A stretch of DNA of 13,731 bases from Lachnospiraceae bacterium (lineage in GTDB: Bacteria > Bacillota > Clostridia > Lachnospirales > Lachnospiraceae). Shown in pieces: positions 6,618 to 12,755 of the stretch (position 1 is the stretch's first letter; each line of letters begins with the position of its first letter). Both the position numbers and the translations under genes were made by a program. The notes under the pieces are model-generated. The model was not told the DNA's origin, did not search any database, and was given only the letters and a program-made list of their open reading frames with translations. The stretch lies in the NCBI GenBank assembly GCA_009774395.1, contig VSNQ01000124.1:1-13731 (forward strand). The letters run 5' to 3'.

Positions 6618-7416
6618 TTTCCATAATATCAATTCTCCCAACAGGCCAAAAACACTTTTGCAAATACCAGCATCTACTATTTCGGTGCCGCTGAAAGAGC
6701 ACGAACGCATTGATGATTTGCAGCGAAACGGCTTTCATATTATCCAAAATACACAAAAATTCTGTTTTGGAATGGATGCTGTACTACTAAGTGGTTTTGC
6801 AAAAGTCAAGCCCAATGCTAAGGTACTCGATCTAGGAACTGGAACAGGCATAATTCCGATCCTTTTGGCAGCAAAAACAAAAGCGGCGCATCTTACAGCA
6901 TTAGAAATACAAGAGGAGAGCGCAGATATGGCAAAACGCAGTGTAATTTTAAATCATTTGGAAGACAAGATCAATATTGTAGTCGGTGATATCAAAGAAG
7001 CCGATTCTCTTTTTCAAGCTGCTTCTTTTGATGTAATTACCTGCAATCCGCCCTATATGATTGACACACATGGACTTATCAATCCTGATGCTCCCAAAGC
7101 AATTGCACGCCACGAAATCCTTTGCACCTTAGATGACGTTGTACGAAACGCCGCTAAGCTGCTCAAACCAAATGGAAGCTTTTTTATGGTGCATCGTCCA
7201 TTCCGCCTTGCAGAAATTATTACCACAATGACCCATTATAAATTAGAACCAAAACGAATGCGTCTGGTCTATCCTTATATCGACAAAGAGCCCAATATGG
7301 TTTTACTCGAAGGCTGCCGTGGCGGAAAATCACGTATAACCATAGAAAAACCACTGATCGTATACCAATCGCCAAATGTTTATACCGATGAAATTTATAA
7401 TGTATACGGCTATTAG
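6589..7416 (+). CDS. trmN6: tRNA1(Val) (adenine-37-N6)-methyltransferase-like protein (YabB/TrmN6 family)
   Basis: This 275-residue protein is a class I S-adenosylmethionine-dependent methyltransferase. It has the SAM-binding loop VLDLGTGTGIIPILLA (residues 79-94), the acidic end of strand 2 in ALEIQ, and the catalytic NPPY (153-156) typical of enzymes that methylate an exocyclic amine of adenine. The block HERIDDLQRNGFHIIQN and FCFGMDAVLLSGFA is characteristic of the YfiC/YabB group, which modifies A37 of tRNA1(Val) in E. coli; the exact tRNA target here is inferred. AGGAG at 6577-6581 lies 7 bases before ATG 6589. The first 34 residues extend beyond the usual family start and are not obviously conserved; a TTG at 6658 is a possible alternative start. 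It overlaps ricT. Confidence 0.88.
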   Translation: MENQNSMTTDFHNINSPNRPKTLLQIPASTISVPLKEHERIDDLQRNGFHIIQNTQKFCFGMDAVLLSGFAKVKPNAKVLDLGTGTGIIPILLAAKTKAAHLTALEIQEESADMAKRSVILNHLEDKINIVVGDIKEADSLFQAASFDVITCNPPYMIDTHGLINPDAPKAIARHEILCTLDDVVRNAAKLLKPNGSFFMVHRPFRLAEIITTMTHYKLEPKRMRLVYPYIDKEPNMVLLEGCRGGKSRITIEKPLIVYQSPNVYTDEIYNVYGY

Positions 7417-7525
7417 AAATAGAGAGCAATTGATCAAAAAGATAATCTACCCTGCCGATGTAGGTGGTTTTGGAGAATTCAAAAGTGTATTATACTGACA
7501 AGCACTAAGATTTTTCCAATTTCTA

Positions 7526-7562
7526 CGCAGCCCCTATTGCACAGTGGACAATACGGGCTGTG
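7526..7562. repeat. REP-like extragenic palindrome before rsmI
   Basis: CGCAGCCCCTATTG (7526-7539) and CAATACGGGCTGTG (7549-7562) pair at 12 of 14 positions, plus one G-U, around a 9-base loop. The GC content of the arms stands out against the AT-rich surroundings. There is no T-run after it. It lies in the 200-base gap between the methyltransferase and rsmI and could be a member of a dispersed palindrome family or an RNA-level element. Only one copy is seen in the window. Confidence 0.6.
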
Positions 7563-7616
7563 CAGAAAAGAAGTCAAATTATTCGTGAATATAAAATCAA
7601 ATTGGAGGGAGTAAAT

Positions 7617-8462
7617 ATGTCCGGCATTTTATATCTATGCGCCACACCTATCGGCAATCTGGGAGATATTACACCAAGAGTTTTAGAAACACTAAAAGCA
7701 GTTGATCTAATTGCCGCAGAAGATACGCGCAACAGTATTAAATTGCTAAATCACTTTGATATACATACTGCAATGACAAGCTACCACGAATATAACAAAG
7801 TCGAAAAAGCCGCATATCTTATTCAAAAATTGCAAGAAGGAAATAATATTGCCCTTATTACAGACGCCGGAACACCAGCGATATCCGATCCTGGGGAGAT
7901 ACTTGTAAAAATGTGCCAAGAATCAGGAATAACGGTTACCTCGCTTCCTGGTGCTTCTGCATGTATCACAGCACTTACATTATCTGGTTTAAGCACAAGA
8001 CGCTTTTGTTTCGAAGGTTTTCTTCCGGCAGACAAAAAAGAACGCAGAGAAATATTAGAAGATTTAAAAAAAGAATCTCGTACAATCATTCTATATGAAG
8101 CGCCACATCATTTAATAAAAACATTGGAAGACTTATACACTACCTTAGGCAACCGAAAATTAACGATCTGCCGAGAACTGACAAAACGATTTGAAACCGT
8201 TCTTCCTACAACGCTGCAAGATGCCCTTGTGCGTTACCAGCAAGAAGAACCGCGTGGCGAATATGTTCTTGTAATCGAAGGGAAAAGCCTTGCTCAATTT
8301 CAAAAAGAGCAGGAAGCAGACTGGCAGCTAATTTCTATTGAAGACCATATGCAGCTATATGAACAACAAGGCATACCACGCAAAGAAGCCATGAAACAAG
8401 TTGCCAAAGACCGCGGCATTTCCAAACGTGACGTTTACCAATATTTTTTAGAAAAGGCATAA
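7617..8462 (+). CDS. rsmI: 16S rRNA (cytidine-1402-2'-O)-methyltransferase
   Basis: RsmI methylates the ribose of C1402 in the decoding centre of 16S rRNA, using S-adenosylmethionine. The protein from ATG 7617 has 281 residues and starts SGILYLCATPIGNLGDITPR, the family's SAM-domain entry. It has AAEDTRNS, ALITDAGTPAISDPG, TSLPGASACITAL, GFLPADKKERR, YEAPHHL, CRELTKRFE and PRGEYVLVIEG, all in the order of the tetrapyrrole-methylase-like family (YraL/YabC). The C-terminal 45 residues (EAMKQVAKDRGISKRDVYQYF) form the usual small helical add-on. A GTG at 7560 in the same frame would start inside the hairpin before the gene; ATG 7617 has GGAGGGAG upstream and gives the family's usual start. It closes the housekeeping series. 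Confidence 0.96.
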   Translation: MSGILYLCATPIGNLGDITPRVLETLKAVDLIAAEDTRNSIKLLNHFDIHTAMTSYHEYNKVEKAAYLIQKLQEGNNIALITDAGTPAISDPGEILVKMCQESGITVTSLPGASACITALTLSGLSTRRFCFEGFLPADKKERREILEDLKKESRTIILYEAPHHLIKTLEDLYTTLGNRKLTICRELTKRFETVLPTTLQDALVRYQQEEPRGEYVLVIEGKSLAQFQKEQEADWQLISIEDHMQLYEQQGIPRKEAMKQVAKDRGISKRDVYQYFLEKA

Positions 8463-8513
8463 ATAGGAGGAATAAAATTCGTTGATAAATCGTATATGTA
8501 ATAATATACTTCC

Positions 8514-8552
8514 TAGGGAACTGCTAAGAAATAACTTTTAAACAGTTCCTAA
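8514..8552. mobile_element. Internally deleted MITE derivative
   Basis: The left half, GGGAACTGCTAAGAAATAACT, closely resembles the end of the 155-bp element at 647-801 (consensus AGGAACTGTCAATAAATAACT). The right half ends with CAGTTCCTAA, the same terminal sequence in inverse orientation. The 10-bp outer ends TAGGGAACTG and TTAGGAACTG (reverse complement) face each other with only 19 bases between them. It is best read as the two ends of the same element type with the middle lost. It lies in the 134-base gap between rsmI and the acyl carrier protein gene. That gap also contains AGGAGG at 8465-8470 with a possible TTG-initiated 19-codon frame (8483-8542) that runs into the element and is probably not a gene. 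Confidence 0.6.
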
Positions 8553-8596
8553 TGTCGACAATGGTTTTTATGACATTTATAAAAAGGAGTGTTTTC

Positions 8597-8830
8597 ATGG
8601 AAAGAGTATTGGAAATTATTCAGGAACAGTTACATTTATCAGGTATTACGATCACCGAAGATTTATCCTTTCAAGATGATTTAGGCACCGATTCTGTAGA
8701 TCTAATGGAACTAATTATGGCGCTTGAGGATGAATATGGTGTCGAACTTTCTTATGAGGAAATTGACAGACGTGTCAGAACAATCAGTGATGTTATTGAA
8801 TATCTGCGGGAACAAGGCGCTGATATCTAA
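8597..8830 (+). CDS. Acyl carrier protein
   Basis: This 77-residue, strongly acidic protein has the phosphopantetheine attachment motif GTDSVDLMELIMALE, with the modified serine at residue 34. It is followed by the acidic helix and a conserved V-S/T-V-E-like end (TISDVIEYLREQG). It would carry acyl groups as a thioester on the phosphopantetheine arm. AAGGAG lies 7 bases before ATG 8597; an upstream ATG at 8552 lies in the MITE derivative and has no ribosome binding site. No fatty acid, polyketide or peptide synthesis genes are adjacent, so it may be the general fatty acid ACP or a specialised carrier; I cannot tell which. Confidence 0.9.
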   Translation: MERVLEIIQEQLHLSGITITEDLSFQDDLGTDSVDLMELIMALEDEYGVELSYEEIDRRVRTISDVIEYLREQGADI

Positions 8831-8884
8831 GTTTTTCACAAGCACCATTTTACTGCAATACAACGACATTTCAGAACATTTCTA

Positions 8885-8920
8885 TTGCATTTTCCGAAGG
8901 AAATAGTAAAATATTATTTT
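8885..8920 (+). promoter_or_regulatory. Candidate promoter with a 13-bp dyad before the LytTR gene
   Basis: TTGCAT (8885-8890) and TAAAAT (8907-8912) are separated by 16 bases, a plausible housekeeping sigma promoter. The spacer contains TTTCC-GAA-GGAAA (8891-8903), a perfect short inverted repeat that could be an operator. The gene's strong ribosome binding site AGGAGGTG follows at 8923-8930. Seen by eye only. Confidence 0.35.
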
Positions 8921-8935
8921 TTAGGAGGTGTTTTT

Positions 8936-9649
8936 ATGATTTGCATTGCAATTTGTGATGATGAAAAATATATATGCAATACTATTCAAACTATGCTGTC
9001 CAACTTTTTTTGCAAAAAAAATATGGAGATTACTATTCAGCAATTTTCTTCCGGAACAGAATTACTGCAATATAACAAAACTATTGATATTTTATTCTTA
9101 GATATTCAAATGGACTACATAAATGGTATGGAAACTGCCAGAAAACTGCGCAATCGGAAATTTAAAGGCTTTATAATTTTTATCACAATTCTCAAAGAAA
9201 TGGTCTTTCAATCTTTTGAAGTACAAGCATATGATTATTTGCTTAAACCAATTACGGAGAAACAATTTGACAAAACAATGGAACGTCTTTTCACTTCCAT
9301 ACAGAACGCCAACGAAGCAAATTTACTTATTCAAAAAGGACACGAAAGCCGTATCATTTCTTTTGAAGATATCGTCTACTGCGAGATTATCGACAGGAAA
9401 GTGTATCTGCATTTATCCTCCTCAGAAATTCTTGATTTCTATGACCGTATTGAAAATTTAGAAAAAAAACTAGACAACAATTTTTTTCGTTGCCACAGAA
9501 GTTTCTTAATTAATCTAAAACATCTAAAAAGCTATAAAAATGGCATTGCCTATATGGAAAACGGACAGGAAATTCCTGTATCGCGGCTGCGAAGCAAAAC
9601 CTTTTCCAATGTAATTTTACAGTATATGAAAAGTATTTCAATACATTGA
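8936..9649 (+). CDS. LytTR-family response regulator (LytR/AgrA type), orphan
   Basis: The 237-residue protein has an N-terminal receiver domain with the acidic pair Asp8-Asp9, phosphoacceptor Asp56 in LFLDIQMDYINGMETA, Thr84 and Lys104 in YDYLLKP. From about residue 130 it has a LytTR DNA-binding domain: IISFEDIVYCEIIDRKVYLH, the long strand and turn ILDFYDRIENLEKKL, FFRCHRSFLINLKHLKSY and the C-terminal EIPVSRLRSKTF. Such proteins bind paired direct repeats of DNA and often control peptide signalling, cell wall or virulence genes. No histidine kinase gene is next to it, so its partner is not visible. ATG 8936 has a near-perfect AGGAGGTG; the same frame is open upstream to 8885 but without a site. 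The gap after the ACP gene is 105 bases. Confidence 0.92.
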   Translation: MICIAICDDEKYICNTIQTMLSNFFCKKNMEITIQQFSSGTELLQYNKTIDILFLDIQMDYINGMETARKLRNRKFKGFIIFITILKEMVFQSFEVQAYDYLLKPITEKQFDKTMERLFTSIQNANEANLLIQKGHESRIISFEDIVYCEIIDRKVYLHLSSSEILDFYDRIENLEKKLDNNFFRCHRSFLINLKHLKSYKNGIAYMENGQEIPVSRLRSKTFSNVILQYMKSISIH

Positions 9650-9679
9650 GCCCGTATAGAATCCATTATAACTTTTTTC

Positions 9680-9701
9680 TTTGCACAAGTTTGCACATAA
9701 A
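9680..9701 (+). promoter_or_regulatory. Tandem TTTGCACA repeats upstream of spmA
   Basis: TTTGCACAAG (9680-9689) is followed at once by TTTGCACATA (9690-9699): two copies at one helical turn, just downstream of the LytTR gene and about 140 bases before spmA. LytTR proteins bind direct repeats, so this could be a target of the neighbouring regulator, but the spacing is shorter than for classic LytTR sites. Related TTTATGTGCA sequences recur at 13194-13511. Confidence 0.25.
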
Positions 9702-9836
9702 ATAGATTAACAGGATATATTGCGAAATCCGCGCATAGACTATAAAGAACGGCTGCTTTCAGAAATGCCAGCTTAATATATTTTCTGACTGTAGCTTTCT
9801 TTTCTTATATTATAAAAAAGCGAGGTATCGGCAAAT

Positions 9837-10478
9837 ATGATGAATTATATCTGGGGCGGTATGTTAATTATTGGTATTGTGTATGGTGTTATTACAGGAA
9901 ATATGCAGGCAGTTACCGACGCGGTTTTAGAATCATCAAGGGAAGCAGTAACACTTGGGATTTCTATGCTTGGGATTGTTGCATTTTGGACAGGATTAAT
10001 GGAAGTCGCAGGCGAAGCCGGCGTTATCCGTGGACTAACCAATGCCATTTTTCCCTTTATGAAATTCCTATTTCCCAAAATCCCCAAAGAACATAGAGCA
10101 TGGGATTCTTTGTCGGCAAATTTTGTAGCAAATATATTGGGACTTGGCTGGGCTGCAACACCGGCTGGGCTGCGGGCAATGAGCGATTTGGAGGAATTGG
10201 AGCGGGAGCGCGGGAATGGTGAATATATGGACACAAAAACAGCTACAGCTACCTCAAGCGGTTTTATGGATTTCGGGACACGGACGGCAAGTAATGAAAT
10301 GTGTACTTTTCTTGTGATGAATATCTCGTCGCTACAGCTCATACCAGTGAATATTATCGCGTATCGCAGCCAGTATGGGAGTGCCAATCCGGCGGCAGTG
10401 ATTGCGCCCGCGATCGTGGCGACGTTTTTTAGTACGGTGGTAGCGGTGTTTTATTGTAAGGCAATGGGAAAAACATAG
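9837..10478 (+). CDS. spmA: Spore maturation protein A
   Basis: SpmA is a membrane protein that, with SpmB, is needed for normal dehydration of the spore core; it contains a nucleoside-recognition (Gate) domain. The 213-residue protein has hydrophobic segments at about residues 4-20, 38-56, 88-108, 158-178 and 183-207. It includes the conserved NFVANILGLGWAATPAGLRA, RTASNEMCTFLVMNISSLQL and IPVNIIAYRSQYGSANPAA. CGAGG at 9821-9825 supports ATG 9837 (an ATG at 9840 is equally possible). spmB normally follows spmA directly, but here it is absent and decayed accessory DNA follows. A candidate sporulation-type promoter (GGATATA about 14 bases before CATAGACT, about 9713-9741) lies upstream; it resembles a sigma-E site only loosely. 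Confidence 0.93.
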   Translation: MMNYIWGGMLIIGIVYGVITGNMQAVTDAVLESSREAVTLGISMLGIVAFWTGLMEVAGEAGVIRGLTNAIFPFMKFLFPKIPKEHRAWDSLSANFVANILGLGWAATPAGLRAMSDLEELERERGNGEYMDTKTATATSSGFMDFGTRTASNEMCTFLVMNISSLQLIPVNIIAYRSQYGSANPAAVIAPAIVATFFSTVVAVFYCKAMGKT

Positions 10479-10818
10479 TGTAAAAATTTAGTTTTTTAAG
10501 ACAATGAAAAGGATACATATGGGTATAAGCAAAAAATGAAACACGATATGTAATTGCATTATAATCAAAAGAAAATTTAAACTATAGAAAAAAGACGTGT
10601 TTGAACAGTCTGTTAATCAATGTTATACTGTAAATGTGGTATGAAATAAAATAAATTTAAAAAGACCTCTGATAAAGAAACTACTATTTCACATAATTAT
10701 GTAGTCAGATATTTTGATTTAGTGGAGAAAAACTACTTGTGACTGAAAGCTTAGAAAAAGGTTTTTATGAATTTGAGAGAAAATATTTTTCTAAGTATTT
10801 TTTAGAGAAGACACGGAT
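10479..10818 (+). other. Intergenic region with a good promoter and no clear gene
   Basis: TTGAAC (10601-10606) and TATACT (10624-10629) are spaced by exactly 17 bases, a well-formed housekeeping promoter. A closely similar promoter lies before brnT at 11813-11841. Nothing clearly coding follows at once. A 27-codon frame from GTG 10739 to 10822, preceded by GTGGAGAA, reads TESLEKGFYEFERKYFSKYF; I do not recognise it, and it may be a gene remnant. The rest is AT-rich and shows no structure I can name. Confidence 0.4.
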
Positions 10819-11328
10819 TTGAAATGGAATTATTACCTTATTACAAAATTAAAAAAACAAAAAACGGAAAAAGAACTTTTGTTAAAAGAATGTGTTCATA
10901 AGGAGCAGGAGTTAGAGCAGGAATATAAAAAATCAATGGACGAAAATATTTCTTTTTCAGATTATCATATTGATAGGACAATTAAAGAGAACGGAAAAAT
11001 ATTTGATGACGGGGCGCATATTATATATGTAAACGGAGAAATTAAGGACGATACACCATTGGGACGATTGATGTATGACTTAAGCTGTTCCAACCCGGAT
11101 AATATGAATTATAAAGAATTGGCCGATCGAGCAAGATACTTTAAAAGAGATAAGGAGGGACAAAAAATTATGAGCAGAATTATGGAAGAAATTGTAAATG
11201 AAGAAAAGATTGAAGCAGCAAAACGTATGCTGGATGATGGCGAGTTAACTATTGATAAGATAGCAAAATATTTAGCGCTTCCGAATGAAATTGTAGAGAA
11301 ATTGGCAGATAGTCTGCAACTCGTGTAG
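10819..11328 (+). pseudogene. Rpn-family PD-(D/E)XK protein, N-terminally truncated
   Basis: The frame from 10819 to 11328 encodes the C-terminal part of an Rpn-like protein: SDYHIDRTIKENGKIFDDGA, HIIYVNGEI, GRLMYDLSCSNPDNMNYKEL, ADRARYFKRDKEGQ and a helical tail IEAAKRMLDDGELTIDKIAK. The family's N-terminal nuclease core with the D/E-x-K residues is missing: only about 55 unrelated-looking, Lys/Glu-rich residues come before the first recognisable block. The first codon is TTG without a convincing ribosome binding site. It is therefore most likely a 5'-deleted remnant, though a short product cannot be excluded. It belongs to a different branch of the Rpn-like family from the broken gene at the left edge. 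A strong terminator follows at 11356. Confidence 0.7.
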
Positions 11329-11355
11329 ATGGTCACAAGTGAATAACTGATTTTA

Positions 11356-11400
11356 GAAAGCAGGAAACCTTTGTATAGGAGAAATCCTGCTTTTATTATA
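11356..11400 (+). terminator. Rho-independent terminator
   Basis: AAAGCAGGA (11357-11365) pairs perfectly with TCCTGCTTT (11385-11393). An inner CCT/AGG pair shortens the loop, and TTTTATTATA follows. It lies 28 bases after the truncated Rpn-like gene. A decayed copy of the same hairpin and its downstream sequence occurs at 13084-13165. Confidence 0.85.
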
Positions 11401-11415
11401 TAGATTTACTTGCTT

Positions 11416-11424
11416 TGGTATAAT
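11416..11424 (+). promoter_or_regulatory. Extended -10 promoter left without its gene
   Basis: TGGTATAAT is an extended -10 box. It is followed by CGACAATAAAAGAGAGGAAA, which looks like a start site leading to a ribosome binding site, but the next sequence has no start codon and runs into the spmA remnant at about 11503. The same TTGGTATAAT module recurs at 13142-13151. Probably the promoter of a deleted gene. Confidence 0.45.
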
Positions 11425-11502
11425 TCGACAATAAAAGAGAGGAAAAATCCATTATTATAAGATGTTTTTGACAAAGTACGTGTCACTACCTTGACTCAAG
11501 GG

Positions 11503-11816
11503 GAGCTGCGGGCAATGAGCGATTTGGAGGAGCTTGAACGGCAGCGCGGGAATGGGAATATATGGATACGGCGGCAGCAGGTTCTTTGGGTAGTTTGACA
11601 AATTATAGTTCGCGGACTGCCAGTAATGAGATGTGCACGTTTCTTGTGATGAATATATCGTCGCTGCAGTTGATACCAGTAAATATTATTGCATATCGCA
11701 GCCAATACGGAAGTGCCAATCCGGCAGCAGTGATTGCGCCTGCGATTGTGGCGACGTTTATCAGTACGGTGGTAGAGGTAATATATTGCAAAGTAATGGG
11801 GAGAAAATGCGATTGA
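11503..11816 (+). pseudogene. spmA: Second spmA, 3' remnant with a frameshift
   Basis: The stretch matches the 3' half of the intact spmA from 10165 onward. It starts with LRAMSDLEELERQRGNG and, after one missing base (GGTGAAT in the intact gene, GGGAAT here near 11553), continues in another frame. From there it reads YMDTAAAGSLGSL, then RTASNEMCTFLVMNISSLQL and IPVNIIAYRSQYGSANPAAV, to a slightly different end, VMGRKCD. Many differences from the intact gene are silent third-base changes, so this was once a working, separately evolving gene and is not a fresh copy. Its 5' half is missing. It lies about 1 kb after the intact gene, with the truncated Rpn-like gene between them. Confidence 0.9.
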
Positions 11817-11841
11817 TGAACTTGTTAATTGATGTTATACT
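11813..11841 (+). promoter_or_regulatory. Promoter of the brnT-brnA pair
   Basis: TTGATG (11813-11818) and TATACT (11836-11841) have 17-base spacing, overlapping the end of the spmA remnant. It is nearly the same as the promoter at 10601-10629 (shared TTGA, TGTTAAT and ATGTTATACT). A ribosome binding site, GAGGAA (11861-11866), follows before brnT. Confidence 0.6.
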
Positions 11842-11874
11842 ATTCATACAAACAGACTTAGAGGAATAGCAGAC

Positions 11875-12280
11875 ATGAAATTTGAGTGGGATGAATATAA
11901 AAATATTATAAACAAAGAAAAACATAAGATTTCCTTTGAAACGGCAACATATGTTTTTGATGATCCGTATTATATGATTAAAGCGTCAAAAGAGTTAATT
12001 AAGAAAAATAACCACAATATATAGAATATGTATATCTGTCCTAATCACAATATATTGTACCATTCTTTTGAAAAATACCCTTTTGACGGGCTAATCATTA
12101 TATTGAAATGTTTGATTTTGAACATAGTATTGATGAAGATCGGTATATTGCAATAGGCAAGGTTGGTGAGGTATTATTGTGGTATTTACGGAAAGAAAAG
12201 ATACAATTCGTCTGATTTCAGCCAGACTTGCAACAAATACGGAAAGGAGCTTGTATTATGACCAAGACATTCATTATTGA
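11875..12280 (+). pseudogene. brnT: BrnT-family toxin gene, broken by a MITE and a frameshift
   Basis: BrnT toxins are RelE-fold RNases that arrest translation and are neutralised by BrnA. The 5' part (11875-11973) reads MKFEWDEYKNIINKEKHKIS and then FETATYVFDDPYY, the BrnT N-terminus. After the insertion at 11974-12098 the frame resumes as YIEMFDFEHSIDEDRYIAIG, KVGEVLL. One base is missing near 12177-12181, and in the next frame the protein continues VVFTERKDTIRLISARLATN to the stop at 12278-12280, overlapping brnA by 23 bases as is usual for brnTA. The catalytic region is therefore split over three frames and no active toxin is expected. As it stands, translation gives only 49 residues, ending at 12024. 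Confidence 0.88.
11974..12098. mobile_element. 125-bp MITE-like insertion in brnT
   Basis: The insertion has 19-bp imperfect terminal inverted repeats. The left end is ATGATTAAAGCGTCAAAAG; the right end, read on the other strand, is ATGATTAGCCCGTCAAAAG (16 of 19 identical). TAT lies directly outside each end (11971-11973 and 12099-12101). Removing the element and one TAT restores DDPYYIEMFDFEHS of the BrnT protein. The interior contains the perfect palindrome ACAATATATTGT and matching blocks in the two arms. It shares no sequence with the other two MITE-like elements of the window. Confidence 0.8.
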
Positions 12281-12437
12281 CAGTGGGCAAAAGCCTACAG
12301 AAGAACAACTGAAAGAAATCGAGGATGCAAAAAATAGCCCTATTATATTTGATGAGGATTGCGAGGAGTTGTCTCCAGCTATGATGAAAGCTTTTAAAAG
12401 TGCGGTTGTGCAGCGAAATCGCAAGAAAAAGGCGTAG
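12258..12437 (+). CDS. brnA: BrnA-family antitoxin
   Basis: The 59-residue protein MTKTFIIDSGQKPTEEQLKE... contains SPIIFDEDCEELSPAMMKAF and ends KSAVVQRNRKKKA, typical of the short BrnA-like antitoxins paired with BrnT in Clostridia. BrnA binds and inactivates BrnT and usually represses the shared promoter through a ribbon-helix-helix type domain. AAGGAG lies 8 bases before ATG 12258, and the start overlaps the old brnT end, so translation was once coupled. The same frame is open from 12228, but those residues come from brnT sequence. The frame is intact although its toxin is broken, so it may be a solitary antitoxin now in decay, or still able to counter a related toxin elsewhere. Confidence 0.82.
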   Translation: MTKTFIIDSGQKPTEEQLKEIEDAKNSPIIFDEDCEELSPAMMKAFKSAVVQRNRKKKA

Positions 12438-12755
12438 GTGCGCCAATTGTTTATGAAATAAAGCAGTTTATGAAAGCAGGGTAAGAAAGAATATTGCTGA
12501 AGGATTTGTTGCTGCATATAATGCTAGTAGGGTTGACCAATCTCTTTTGGATATTTATTTTCGTTATTTTACAGATACATTAAATTCAGAAAGTTTAAGT
12601 GCGAAATCTGTGTAATCGAAAATCAAGTGTTCAATAGATAATTGGTGATTTGTTATCCAATATATTGAAAAGAAGATTTGTAATTTTTTGGAAAGATTAT
12701 TTTAAGTAATATCCAGTGTTGCCCTAAATTTATATGTAGAAAGGTGGTAATTGGT
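12438..12755 (+). other. Intergenic region with an unrecognised open stretch
   Basis: From 12457 to 12615 one + frame is open for 52 codons and reads VYESRVRKNIAEGFVAAYNA, SRVDQSLLDIYFRYFTDTLN and SESLSAKSV. The composition looks protein-like, but there is no ATG, GTG or TTG start with a ribosome binding site, so it is probably the end of a lost gene. Just before it, GTTTATGAAA occurs twice within 24 bases. The rest, 12616-12730, is AT-rich and shows nothing I can name. Confidence 0.4.

Noticed and set aside
7560..7616. GTG 7560 as the rsmI start
   Set aside because: The added 19 codons start inside the hairpin; ATG 7617 has GGAGGGAG and gives the conserved N-terminus.
8555..8583. TCGACA-17-TATAAA as the ACP promoter
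   Set aside because: Transcription would start at about 8590, after the ACP ribosome binding site at 8584-8589, so the mRNA would lack it.
9845..10387. 180-codon open frame on the minus strand
   Set aside because: It lies wholly opposite spmA, has no recognisable protein features, and the + strand frame is a clear family member.
11468..11473. TTGACA as a -35 box
   Set aside because: No -10-like sequence lies 16-18 bases downstream.
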